Assembly: GCF_000331305.1 (NCBI RefSeq)
Contig: NZ_KB217483.1
Location: forward strand, 539,534 to 603,533
Length of the DNA stretch: 64,000 nucleotides
Origin: Calothrix sp. PCC 7103
GTDB lineage: Bacteria; Cyanobacteriota; Cyanobacteriia; Cyanobacteriales; Nostocaceae
Direction of reading: 5' to 3'
Shown: positions 36,109 to 44,963 of the stretch, piece by piece
Position numbering within the stretch: position 1 is the stretch's first letter
How the letters are laid out: every line of letters begins with the position of its first letter
Made by a program: the position numbers and the translations under genes
Notes under the pieces: model-generated
Told to the model about the DNA's origin: nothing
Databases searched by the model: none
Seen by the model: the letters and a program-made list of their open reading frames with translations, nothing else

Positions 36109-38393
36109 GAGGAGAGGAATAGGGCAGTCAGTAAGCTTGGCACCATTTTCAAGTAATGTGTAAGACATATTCTAGAAGCGGGTGTACGTATGGTGATAAG
36201 TGAACAGGTAAAAATTGATTCTGAGAGAATTGATGATATTCCCGTAATAGTTGAGTGGCTCAAACAGATGGAAGTGGCTAAATCTATTGACCAAAAATTA
36301 AGTCCACTACACGGAAACCATAAAGGACTGAGTTATGGGCAGTTGAGTGTATTGTTATTAACATACATAATCACTCAATCAGACCATCGTCTATGTGCTG
36401 TACAAGCCTGGGTGAAGGAACATCGCCATATTTTAGAGTTAAGTACGGGGTGGTCAATAGGAGAAAAAGATACCACAGATGACCGATTGGGCGATGTAGT
36501 CGAAGGGTTAGGTATACAGTCAGAGGCAAGGCAAGAAATAGAAATAAAGTTAGGACGGCATATAATTCGCGCTTACCAATTACCGACAGAAGTCGCACGA
36601 AGTGACACCAGCAGTTTTAGTGTCAATCATGAACAGGGAAAATCATCAGAACAAAGCCTACTACGTTATGGCTACTCCAAAGATAAACGCCCCGATTTAT
36701 TGCAATACCGTCAATTACTAGCAACCCTCGACCCGATGGGAATGCCGTTGGTCAGTGCCACCCTTGAAGGTAATGGCGCCGATGACCCATTATAAGTACC
36801 TGGACAGAAATAATTACATCTTGAGTTCTAGGCTGAGTAAAGGTTTCAAGTCCATTTTTTTGTAATTAATTTTGTCTGGCTACTTATTTTCCCACCTGGC
36901 AAAAAATTGTCAAAGTGATTGGGCACAAAAAGTTTGTCTTCATAGCTGATTGTAAGGCTGGGTCAATTAATAAGCGCGCGAACATTGCAGCACATGGTGG
37001 TGTTTACTGCATTCCCGTGCCAATGAGTGGACAACACCCCCAGTATCTCAAGCAATGGGTACTTGACCCACCAGCGGAGGCTATAGATATTCGTTTACCG
37101 CGACAAGATGAAGCAGAACCAGCAGTGGGAAAGGGTTTTGAAGTAGAGTTAGGTAAATTTTGGCTGAATCCAGAAACCAATAAATTTGTGCGTTGGCACG
37201 AACGCTACTTGGTGGTGTATTCTCAAAGCCTTGCTGATGCTGCCATACGTGGTCAACAGCAACGCATCAATCAAGCGATTGCTGCTCTCAACGCTCTTAG
37301 CAGCAAAGCCGCTAGAAGACCGGGAACAACTGGGACAGAAAGTCGAAAACATTCTCAAACGTTACCGTGTTAGAGATTTCTTCTCAACTATGATTACAGA
37401 AGAAATTATTAAAGAAACTCGTCATGTTGGACGGGGACGACCATCAAAAAAATCTCCGGTTGAAGAAGTAACTAAAATATGTTTTCAACTTCGTATTCAC
37501 TTATATTGACGCTGCAATTAAGGAAGCGGAAAAATTGGCGGGATGGCGATTGTATGTTACGAATGCGCCAACTTTTCAACTAACATTACCACTAGCCGTA
37601 ATGTACTATAGAGATGAATGGCTTTTAGAGCGAGGTTTTCATCGTTTTATGCATAGGTTCTTTACCAGCCTTACCTATTTATTTTCAAAACCAAGATAGA
37701 ATTGTCGGATTAATGTTTATTTTAAATATAGCTTTGCGAGTATTTACCTTGATGGAGTTTGTGGTACGACAGGCACTTATAGACACCCAGCAATCTGTCT
37801 TCTGGTCTTTATGATGGCAATCCGAAGCGAAAAACTTTTCGCCCGTCTGCCGAGCAAATGCTTAAAGCTTTTTGTAATTTAACTCTTTACTTTCTTCCTG
37901 ATTCTACCATCTTTATCACTCCAATTAACGAGCTTCAAAAACAAATTTTGATATTGATGAAAATGCCTGAATCTCTTTATCAGTTAAATTCATTGCAATG
38001 TCAAACATAATTAGCTTCTTGTTCCTTTCTTTAAAACCTTATTCTTTATAAATAGTTATATTATGAAAGTATTCAAACGCAGCAGGTATTTATCCCATCT
38101 CTCAAAGTGGAGAAGCGAATAGATAACCCTCATATTTTTGTGCGATTTATTCAGATTTTTACCTCAACAAGTTTTTTATCTCAATAAGCTTTCCCTACTC
38201 TACGATGGAGAGCGGTATGATTGAGAGCAAAAGAATTAATTTTTACCTGGTCAATAACTAAAATACGTACACACATTTCTAAAAAATGTCTTACAAGCTG
38301 AGTGAAAACGCGCTTGGTATTATTGAGCGTCCTATCCCTTTCCCATCAAGGCATTAATTCCTCCTCAACTATAAAAATGAGCGAACGCACAGT
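36061..38393. mobile_element. Decayed IS1634-type insertion element bounded by inverted repeats
   Basis: The ends 36061-36108 and 38346-38393 are inverted copies with 45 of 48 matching positions. Similarity continues more weakly inward to about 36222 and 38230, where both sides show the GTGTACGTAT and CAGGTAAAAATT motifs. The right side therefore looks like an inverted copy of the transposase gene start rather than a simple terminal repeat. Inside lies one broken transposase gene. No clear target duplication flanks the element. It interrupts the end of a PEP-CTERM gene. Confidence 0.72.
36190..38009 (+). pseudogene. IS1634-family transposase (DUF4277 N-terminus), frameshifted
   Basis: The N-terminal part (36190-36795) reads IDDIPVIVEWLKQMEVAKSI and LSYGQLSVLLLTYIITQSDHRL, typical of the DUF4277 domain of IS1634 transposases. 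After a disrupted 120-bp gap the reading resumes at about 36896 (FVFIADCKAGS, the DDE core strand). It shifts frame near 37300 (LEDREQLGQKVENILKRYRVRDFF) and shifts again near 37505, where AGWRLYVTNAP and RDEWLLERGFHRFMHRF give the last catalytic region. Several frameshifts and stops make it inactive. Confidence 0.8.
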
Positions 38394-38721
38394 ATTGAGT
38401 TAGGTCGAGGGGGAGTATTATCTTCCATTCACAATTTTTATTTTTTCGTATGAAAATGCCCTGTACAAGAATCCGCGCACGTGAGTGACTTCCCAACCAC
38501 ATTTTATGAACCTCAATATTTATTTGTAATGCCAGTCACCGCTTCGGAATCGGCACCTTGGAACATATACACTTGTAAGTTTCGGTTTAAATCAATCAGA
38601 GGTTAACAGAATTATTTCTTATTAATGCTTCAAATATCACCTCATCTTGTACCTAAAGTTACGATGAGGGCGACAATTCATTTAGTACTAATGAGCTTGT
38701 GACAGTTAGGGTGCGGAATGT

Positions 38722-38916
38722 GGGTTTCTAGATGTATTAGCGCATAGTCAATCTAGGAATACGATTATTGCCAGCAGCCCAAAAACTCGTATTTTGGCAA
38801 TTCCAGTACATACATTCGATGATTTACTAGATAGCGATAGCGATTTTGCTCGTCGCGTTCTTGAATTAGAAAGTCGGCAACTACAGCGATTCATGCGCTC
38901 TATCAATTCTCCCTAA
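38722..38916 (+). pseudogene. Cyclic-nucleotide-binding (Crp-type) domain remnant
   Basis: A frame ending at 38916 reads FLDVLAHSQSRNTIIASS, then TRILAIPVHTFDDLLDSD and FARRVLELESRQLQRFM. The pattern (Ala-rich strand, a short strand with LAIP, then TFDDLL and a capping helix) is that of the end of a Crp/cNMP-binding domain. No start codon or phosphate-binding cassette remains, so it is a 5'-deleted fragment. Confidence 0.45.
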
Positions 38917-38989
38917 ACAATTTTGACTTTGTGCAATAATTTTTATCTATCTATAGACAGATGCTGGTAATATTAATTCAATTACCTAA

Positions 38990-39086
38990 ATTATCCTGAT
39001 ATGTCCCAAGCGGGCAGGGATACTTAGATGGTAGATGCACCCTGATTCAATTTGACCTCAATCGTTTTAACGGTTGGGGTTTTTTT
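38990..39086 (+). ncRNA. Candidate small RNA unit A with terminator
   Basis: The unit contains TTATCCTGATA near its start and TAGATGCACCCTGATT at 39032-39047, followed by the stem CCTCAATCG/CGGTTGGGG and a seven-T run at 39055-39086. The same ordered motifs appear about 154 bases downstream in unit B. There is no open reading frame. It is a candidate only; a leader or terminator pair is possible. Confidence 0.35.
39055..39086 (+). terminator. Rho-independent terminator of unit A
   Basis: A nine-pair stem (two G-T pairs) with loop TTTTAA is followed by TTTTTTT. It points rightward. Confidence 0.7.
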
Positions 39087-39146
39087 GCAACGGATTATAA
39101 ACGGATGTAACGGATGATTGATTTGTTATACATCCTTTACCAGATT

Positions 39147-39243
39147 TATCCTGATACAGTTAATTGCTTGACGAATACAAATATATAGATGCACCCTGAT
39201 TAACCTCTAGTTCCCCAGTTACTTGTTAGCTGGGGTTTTTTTG
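39147..39243 (+). ncRNA. Candidate small RNA unit B with terminator
   Basis: The motifs TTATCCTGATA and TAGATGCACCCTGATT (39186-39201) recur at the spacing seen in unit A, then CCCCAG (39213-39218) and CTGGGG (39230-39235) with a T-run form a different terminator stem. The body is conserved while the terminator differs, which argues for a duplicated transcript unit. It lies 130 bp upstream of the ferritin-like gene. Confidence 0.35.
39213..39242 (+). terminator. Rho-independent terminator of unit B
   Basis: CCCCAG and CTGGGG pair around an 11-nt loop that can extend the stem by two A-T pairs, followed by a run of seven T. It points rightward. Confidence 0.75.
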
Positions 39244-39375
39244 TGATCAAAGGAGTAACCGTTCAGGGGCGCCGACTTGAGTGAGTAGTTATTGAACAGA
39301 AATTGAACTGGATAGTGAATATTGGGTTAAGACAAACTAAATCTATCGAATTTAAAGTATTTTTTGTCTTTACAT

Positions 39376-40020
39376 ATGATGAACTATTCAAACCGGTTAC
39401 AAAAATTGTCGCGTCGTGGAGTTGTGGTGAGTGGGGTAATTGCAGGCGCCGCTACAGCTTTGGGTTTGCCGCTAATTGGTGAAAGCGCTGAAGCGCTTAC
39501 AACGAGCGCGAAACGGAATGATTTGAAAATTTTGAATAATGCGCTTTACTATGAGCATCAAGCTATTTGGGCTTATAGTTTTGCGGCAGGAAAGTTGACT
39601 AATACTGATGTTGGTAAAGCAGTTTTGGCTCTTGCGTTGCGTAACCAAGTTGACCATAAAAAACATCGTGATGCTTTAGCTGCTGCTGTTAGTAGTTTGG
39701 GTGGTAATCCTGTTAAAGCAGAGTCTAGCTATGATGTTTCGTCTTATATCAAAAAGGGTGAAGGTAATATTGACAGTGATGTGAATATTGCTAAGTTGGC
39801 TCTGGCTTTAGAAGTTGATGCGGCAATTGCCTATACTTTGGAAGCTGCTAAACTCAAAACTCCTAAGTTAGTTACAGTTGGCGCCAGTATTGGCTCTACT
39901 GAGTCTGCACATGCTGCGGCAATTCGTGCCACTTTTAGAGCGTTGGGAGTTGGTATAGAGATTGTGCCAGCGGCTTTTGTCAGCGTGGAAACTCGTAATG
40001 CTTGGGTATTGAAAGTATAA
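39376..40020 (+). CDS. Tat-exported ferritin-like domain protein
   Basis: A 214-residue protein. The N-terminus has a twin-arginine signal (LSRRGVVVSGVIAGAATALG). The rest is a ferritin-like four-helix bundle (PF13668 type): LNNALYYEHQAIWAYSFAAG, RNQVDHKKHRDALAAAVSSLGG, KLALALEVDAAIAYTLEAA and STESAHAAAIRATF carry the Glu/His residues expected for a di-iron site. Family members are found in desiccation- and oxidative-stress contexts, with no defined reaction. The start at the ATG is preferred over an upstream TTG. It precedes an MFS gene by 25 nt and is possibly cotranscribed. Confidence 0.8.
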   Translation: MMNYSNRLQKLSRRGVVVSGVIAGAATALGLPLIGESAEALTTSAKRNDLKILNNALYYEHQAIWAYSFAAGKLTNTDVGKAVLALALRNQVDHKKHRDALAAAVSSLGGNPVKAESSYDVSSYIKKGEGNIDSDVNIAKLALALEVDAAIAYTLEAAKLKTPKLVTVGASIGSTESAHAAAIRATFRALGVGIEIVPAAFVSVETRNAWVLKV

Positions 40021-40045
40021 TTTGTAAAAATAAAACCTAACTAAT

Positions 40046-41239
40046 ATGCAGTTCAGAGTTTCTCAATCATCTATATTATGGCGCCAAGTTGTAGGATTAT
40101 CGGCGATATTAGCAGCAGTAATGTTTAGCTGGATGGCTTATAGTCTTTATCAACCCAAGATTCTCCAAGAATTGGGGTTTGTCAAACTTGCTGCATGGTT
40201 AGGAATTATTCAGGGGTTTTTAGGTGCAGTGCTTGAACCTTTCGTTGGAAGTGTTTCTGACCAAATTCAACGACGCTTTGGCAGTCGTTTACCAGTTATT
40301 ACTACAGGTGTGACGTTAGCAGGGTTAATTTTTGTTGCGGTTGCAATATTGTTGCAATGGCAAATACCTATTGTCATTCGTCCTTTTGTTCCTGTGTTAA
40401 TGACTTTGTGGGTAATGTCAATGATTGTATTTCGGGGGCCAGTGGTTGCTTTACTCAGACAAGCTGCACCTTTAGCTGCTTTACCCCAGGCAAATATGCT
40501 ACTGACCGTTGTATTTGGATTAGTTGGCGCCTTATCTCCAATTATGACTGCTTTTCTCAATAGTATTGGTGGTTCTATTACTTTTATTTTAGGCGCCATT
40601 TCTTTGACTATTGGCGCCACTGTTTTATATACTTCAACTCCTAAAGATGTTTTATTTACGACTATTGAAACCAGTAAATCTTTGATATCACTTAAAACTA
40701 TTAGTATAATTTTTGCAATTGGTTTAGGGGTCGGGATAGAAATAAATTTGCTGTTGAGAACTTTTCCTAAGATTATTCAACAGTTATCTGGTATGCCAGC
40801 TGATTGGATTGTATCTGGGATATTAGTTGTTTCTGCTTTAGTGGTAGTGCCAGTTGCTACATTAACTACTAAATTAGGCGCCAGGTTAACAATGAAACTA
40901 GGAATGTTAATTATTGTAATCTGTCTAGGTTTACTTTTATTTCGGTTGGGTAGTATATTAGCAATAGGATTGATATTAGTTGCTGGATTTGGTTTTGGAT
41001 TAATTTTTGAAAGTCAAATCCCCTTAATTTTAGGAATGGTTCCTAGTGATAGAGCAGGTTTAGGAACGGGTTTATATTTTGGTGGACTTGGTTTCGCAGG
41101 TGCCTTTGTATCAATTTTAATACAACCAGCGAACACAATTACACCTCTGAATGAACTTACTTGGGGCGCCGTATCATTTTTTATTGTAATTTTATGCTTG
41201 GAAAATAATAAGATTTCCAACTTATCAGAGAAGTCATAA
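40046..41239 (+). CDS. MFS transporter
   Basis: A 397-residue membrane protein with about 12 helices. The N-terminal half has FSWMAYSLYQPKILQELGF and the loop GSVSDQIQRRFGSRLP between helices 2 and 3, a layout shared with sugar/cation symporter-like and SLC45-like MFS members of cyanobacteria. No substrate motif is recognisable. It follows the ferritin-like gene closely and precedes a VOC-domain gene. Confidence 0.8.
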   Translation: MQFRVSQSSILWRQVVGLSAILAAVMFSWMAYSLYQPKILQELGFVKLAAWLGIIQGFLGAVLEPFVGSVSDQIQRRFGSRLPVITTGVTLAGLIFVAVAILLQWQIPIVIRPFVPVLMTLWVMSMIVFRGPVVALLRQAAPLAALPQANMLLTVVFGLVGALSPIMTAFLNSIGGSITFILGAISLTIGATVLYTSTPKDVLFTTIETSKSLISLKTISIIFAIGLGVGIEINLLLRTFPKIIQQLSGMPADWIVSGILVVSALVVVPVATLTTKLGARLTMKLGMLIIVICLGLLLFRLGSILAIGLILVAGFGFGLIFESQIPLILGMVPSDRAGLGTGLYFGGLGFAGAFVSILIQPANTITPLNELTWGAVSFFIVILCLENNKISNLSEKS

Positions 41240-41323
41240 ATTTCAATCTTTATAATAGTGTTTATAGACAGAAACCTGGTTTCTTTGCGATTTTATCATA
41301 TATTATCTGGAGGCATTACCGTA

Positions 41324-41743
41324 ATGATTGATATTGGACTTACTCATATAGCACTCCCTGTATCTAACTTGGAACAAAGTATTAAGTTTTATTCTACCTA
41401 TGCTCAAATGCAAGTTATTCATCAACGTATTGATGTAGAAACAGGTGTTGCAGTTGCATGGCTTTCTGACAACACTCGTCCTTTTGTAATTGTTTTGATT
41501 CAAAAAGATTCAGTACATCCCGTTCTTTCTCCGCTTGCTCATCTTGGGGTTGGTTGCAAAAGTCGCGAATATATGGATTCTTTATGTGACAAAGCACGAC
41601 AAGAAGATTTATTAATTCAAGAACCTAAAGATTCTGGGTATCCAATTGGTTATTGGGCTTTTTTACAAGACCCAGATGGTCATACGCTTGAACTATCTTA
41701 TGGGCAAGAAATTGGCTTGGTTGTAGAAAACAATTCCTTATGA
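41324..41743 (+). CDS. Glyoxalase/VOC-superfamily protein
   Basis: A 139-residue VOC-fold protein with two beta-alpha-beta-beta-beta units (GLTHIALPVSNLEQSIKFY and LAHLGVGCKSREYMD) and the closing DPDGHTLELSYG. H and E residues are placed as divalent-metal ligands of glyoxalase I and dioxygenase relatives. TGGAGG lies about 10 nt before the ATG at 41324; a longer frame from 41258 lacks family match. It lacks the CC pair of ArsI, so it is not an arsenic lyase. The substrate is unknown. Confidence 0.78.
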   Translation: MIDIGLTHIALPVSNLEQSIKFYSTYAQMQVIHQRIDVETGVAVAWLSDNTRPFVIVLIQKDSVHPVLSPLAHLGVGCKSREYMDSLCDKARQEDLLIQEPKDSGYPIGYWAFLQDPDGHTLELSYGQEIGLVVENNSL

Positions 41744-42427
41744 TTTAATTTTAGGCGCCTTAGATATAAGCGAGAGAGATGCTGTCACTCTATTTATTGG
41801 CTCTGTAGCAAATTTTCTACGTGGATTTTGTAGAACTCTTAAGCTAGCCTTTAATTCTGATATAACAATTTTTCTTTCAGACTCAGATAAAGACTCAAAT
41901 AAAGGTTCAGATAAAGATAGCGGGGTAATATTAGTTTCTTTGTGGAGATTGGCAGCAATTTCTCCGATGTATGTAGCAGCAGTATTAGCAACGTCTTTAT
42001 CAGAATCATTAAGTGCAACCCGCAGAGCAGATAAAATTTTACTTATTGGTATATTTATACTTCTTAAAGCTATAGCTGCATGGATACGCTCCCATTTACC
42101 TGGGTCATTTTGAAGCATTTTGATTAAAGCTGGGACTGCTTTTGTTGCTTTTTGTTTCATCCAACCCAATTGCCAAGCGGTACCGCGACGTATTAAATGG
42201 TTTGGACTTTCTAGTCTTTTTATGAAATCAGCTACGCATTGAGCATCATGACTGCAAGACTCAGGATTTCTATATTCAAGAAGCGACCTAGGTGATTCCG
42301 ACGTATCTGGAAGTATTGGAGCTTCTGGAATTTTTGGTGATGAAGATTGTGCAAGAACATGACTTCCTAAACCAAGGAATGTCATGAGTGAGAAAAAAAT
42401 AATCCTAGATTTCTGCAAGTTTTTCAT
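41738..42427 (-). CDS. Exported HEAT-repeat protein
   Basis: A 229-residue protein with an N-terminal signal peptide ending SHVLAQ. A proline-rich spacer leads to about three to four HEAT-type helical hairpins (HLIRRGTAWQLGWMKQKATKAVPALIKML, WERIHAAIALRSI, KDVANTAATYIGEIAANL). Such solenoids bind other proteins. It starts 4 nt after the WD40 gene stop, so the two are one operon and likely act together at the cell envelope. Confidence 0.75.
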   Translation of the reverse strand: MKNLQKSRIIFFSLMTFLGLGSHVLAQSSSPKIPEAPILPDTSESPRSLLEYRNPESCSHDAQCVADFIKRLESPNHLIRRGTAWQLGWMKQKATKAVPALIKMLQNDPGKWERIHAAIALRSINIPISKILSALRVALNDSDKDVANTAATYIGEIAANLHKETNITPLSLSEPLFESLSESERKIVISELKASLRVLQNPRRKFATEPINRVTASLSLISKAPKIKS

Positions 42428-42431
42428 AATT

Positions 42432-44621
42432 TTATTTCCATGCTACATCTAAAACAGCATTATTATGTCCAGTTAGGGTTTGGATTAATTTACTTGTGGA
42501 TGCATTCCAAAGTTTGATAGTTGTATCTGCGCTAGCTGAAGCAAGTGTCTTATTATCAGGACTCCATGCTACACTATTAACAACATCGCTATGAGCAGCT
42601 ATAGTATTTTTTGCTTTTGTTTCTTTGATTAATTCTACTTTTTTTTCATCTTTAGCAAGGTTATTAAAATCTATATCCCAGATTTTAATGGTTTTGAATG
42701 CCTTTCCAGAAGCAAGTTTTTTACCATCGCGACTCCAAGCTACATTCCAAGATAAAGGCATGTTGATGCCAACAGTTTTGAGTGATTTACCTGTAGATAC
42801 ATCCCAAAGTTTTACAGTTTTATCTTGGCTTACAGAAGTGAGAGTACCATTTCCATTCCAAATTACATCAATAACTGTACTGCTATGCCCAGCCAAGGTT
42901 TTGATTAATTTACCTGTGGATACATCCCAAAGTTTAATAGTTTTATCGCCGCTTGCAGAGGCAAAGGTTTTACCGTCATAACTCCAAGCCATACCGTTAG
43001 TAAAAGTACCATCTGGTACGTCATTAACTCCTACATTGGTATGTCCTGTCAAGGTTTTGATTAAATTACCCGTGGTTTTATCCCAGAGTTTGATGGTATT
43101 ATCGTTAGCCGCAGAAGCTAGTATTTGACCGTCTACGCTCCAAGCTACACTACTGATGTAAGAATTACTATGCCCTGCTAAGGTTTTAATTAATTTACCT
43201 ATGGTTGCATCCCAAAGTGTTATGGTGCCATCATTACCTGCAACTGCGAGAGTTTTACCGTCTACGCTCCAAGTCAAACCATTGCTCGCTTTACTTGTAA
43301 AGGTTTTAATTAATTTACCTGTGGTTGTATCCCAAATAATAACTTCGCTCCCACTACTAGAAGCAAGGGTTTTATTGTCAGCACTCCATGATACGTTTAA
43401 GGCGCCATATTTGTGTCCAGTTAGGGTTTTAATTAATTTACCTGTGGTTCCATCCCAAAGTTTAATGGTTTTATCGCCACTGGCAGAAGCAAGAATTTTA
43501 CCGTTATAACTCCAAGCAGTATCATCAACGTCACTGCTATGTCCATTTAAAGTTACTTTTTCTGTAACTTCTTTATCTTTGACTAAATTATTTAAATTCC
43601 AAAGTTTAATCGTTTTGTCTTGGCTTGCAGAAACGAGAGTTTTACCATCCTGACTCCAAGATACACTTGTAACAGGATTATTATGTCCAGCTAGGGTTTT
43701 GATACGTTTACCCGTGGTATCCCAAAGTTTGATTGTATTATCCACACCCGCAGAAGCGAGAATTTTGCTATCTTTACTCCATGCTACACTTGTGGCGCCG
43801 TAACCGTGTCCATAAAGATTTTTGATTAGCTCACCTGTAGTTGCGTTCCAGAGTTTGATAGTTTGGTCATCGCTAGCTGAAGCAATCATTTTAGCATCGC
43901 CACTCCAAGCGACACTGCTGAGATAACCCATATGTCCATAAAGAGTTTTAAGTCGCTTACCAGTAGTAACATCCCAAATAGCAGTACTATCTAAGCTTGC
44001 AGCAGCAATGTTTTTGCCGTCGGGACTCCAAGCTATACCAACAACTGCATAGCTATGATTTAATGTTTGAATTAATTTACCTGTAGTTGCATTCCAGATA
44101 TTGATGTTGTTATCTAAACCGCTAGAAGCAATAGTTTTACCGTCTGGACTCCAAGCTATACTACGAATACTATTATGTTTAGCTAAAGTTTTGATTAAGT
44201 TACCTGTAGATGCATCCCAAAGTTTGATGGTGTCGTCGAAACCGCTAGAAGCAATAGTTTTACCGTCTGGACTCCAAGATATAGTATTGGCGCCGCCATT
44301 ATGCCCAGCTAATGTTTTGATTAACTTATTCGTGCTTGCATCCCAAAGTTTAATACTGTTATCGTGGCTTGCAGAAGCAATAATTTTGCCGTTGGGACTC
44401 CAGGTAACAGCATTGGCGACATTGCTATGACCAGCTAAAGTTCTTGGTTCTGTTGTCATAATTTGATTGTTTGCTATTAAACTTTTGCTTTGACTGAAAA
44501 TTGTTTGAGAAGAACTTATTTGTGTTTGACAAGATAAAGTTACAGTTAGTGCAGCTATTCCAAACCCCACTGCAATATTTTTACTAGAATGAACCATCTC
44601 AAAAAATCTTCGGAAATCCAT
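42432..44621 (-). CDS. Exported WD40-repeat protein with 15 full repeats
   Basis: A 729-residue protein. A hydrophobic N-terminal segment ends near TVTLSCQTQ, a signal peptide and possible weak lipobox. Then come 15 complete WD40 units and a truncated sixteenth, each of the form KTLAGHxxxVxxVAWSPDGKxLASASxDxTIKLWD. That is enough for two seven- or eight-bladed propellers. No kinase, NACHT or peptidase domain is attached, unlike many cyanobacterial WD40 proteins. The neighbouring HEAT protein is probably its partner. A scaffold role is inferred. Confidence 0.85.
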   Translation of the reverse strand: MDFRRFFEMVHSSKNIAVGFGIAALTVTLSCQTQISSSQTIFSQSKSLIANNQIMTTEPRTLAGHSNVANAVTWSPNGKIIASASHDNSIKLWDASTNKLIKTLAGHNGGANTISWSPDGKTIASSGFDDTIKLWDASTGNLIKTLAKHNSIRSIAWSPDGKTIASSGLDNNINIWNATTGKLIQTLNHSYAVVGIAWSPDGKNIAAASLDSTAIWDVTTGKRLKTLYGHMGYLSSVAWSGDAKMIASASDDQTIKLWNATTGELIKNLYGHGYGATSVAWSKDSKILASAGVDNTIKLWDTTGKRIKTLAGHNNPVTSVSWSQDGKTLVSASQDKTIKLWNLNNLVKDKEVTEKVTLNGHSSDVDDTAWSYNGKILASASGDKTIKLWDGTTGKLIKTLTGHKYGALNVSWSADNKTLASSSGSEVIIWDTTTGKLIKTFTSKASNGLTWSVDGKTLAVAGNDGTITLWDATIGKLIKTLAGHSNSYISSVAWSVDGQILASAANDNTIKLWDKTTGNLIKTLTGHTNVGVNDVPDGTFTNGMAWSYDGKTFASASGDKTIKLWDVSTGKLIKTLAGHSSTVIDVIWNGNGTLTSVSQDKTVKLWDVSTGKSLKTVGINMPLSWNVAWSRDGKKLASGKAFKTIKIWDIDFNNLAKDEKKVELIKETKAKNTIAAHSDVVNSVAWSPDNKTLASASADTTIKLWNASTSKLIQTLTGHNNAVLDVAWK

Positions 44622-44963
44622 AGGTATTACTGTTTATAAAAAGCAAATATTGATGCTGATACGTAGTATGAGCATACAATTTGCTGCTTTGGTGTTGTTA
44701 TTTTCAATATACTTCTATAGTTTCCTAAACAAGTATTCCACTTGTGCAGGAATATAAACTGTCATTAGCCATGTAGCGAGCATTCTTCAAGATGCTTCAC
44801 TCTACTTCACCCTACTTCATAATCTATACAAATAGTTTTTAATCCCGTAGGATAGGTGTCTCGCCTGTCCTACACACTCTGTTAAAATTTTTATATAATG
44901 ACTTATCCCCCCTAACCCCCTTCTTAATAAAGGGGGAATAAGAGACCAACTAAATTAAGAGAT
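44622..44963. other. Intergenic stretch with two dispersed repeats
   Basis: The gap between the divergent WD40 and serpin genes contains a degenerate GTCATTAGCC...AGATGCTTCAC repeat at 44761-44820. At 44915-44935 it has a CCCCCTT/AAGGGGG hairpin of the type widely scattered in cyanobacteria. No gene or specific operator is evident. Confidence 0.5.

Larger units (their letters stand above)
38394..39375. other. Gene-poor 1-kb stretch with a regulatory-domain remnant and two terminator units
   Basis: No intact gene is seen. The first 300 bases hold nothing I can assign. Bases about 38722-38916 encode a cyclic-nucleotide-binding-domain tail. Bases 38990-39243 hold two tandem units that end in strong terminators. 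A GGCGCC and an AT-rich promoter region precede the ferritin-like gene. Confidence 0.5.

Noticed and set aside
41324..41743. VOC protein as a second ArsI
   Set aside because: It lacks the vicinal cysteine pair and lies outside the arsenic island.
42625..44430. Several + strand open frames opposite the WD40 gene
   Set aside because: They are periodic shadows of the WD40 repeat codons.
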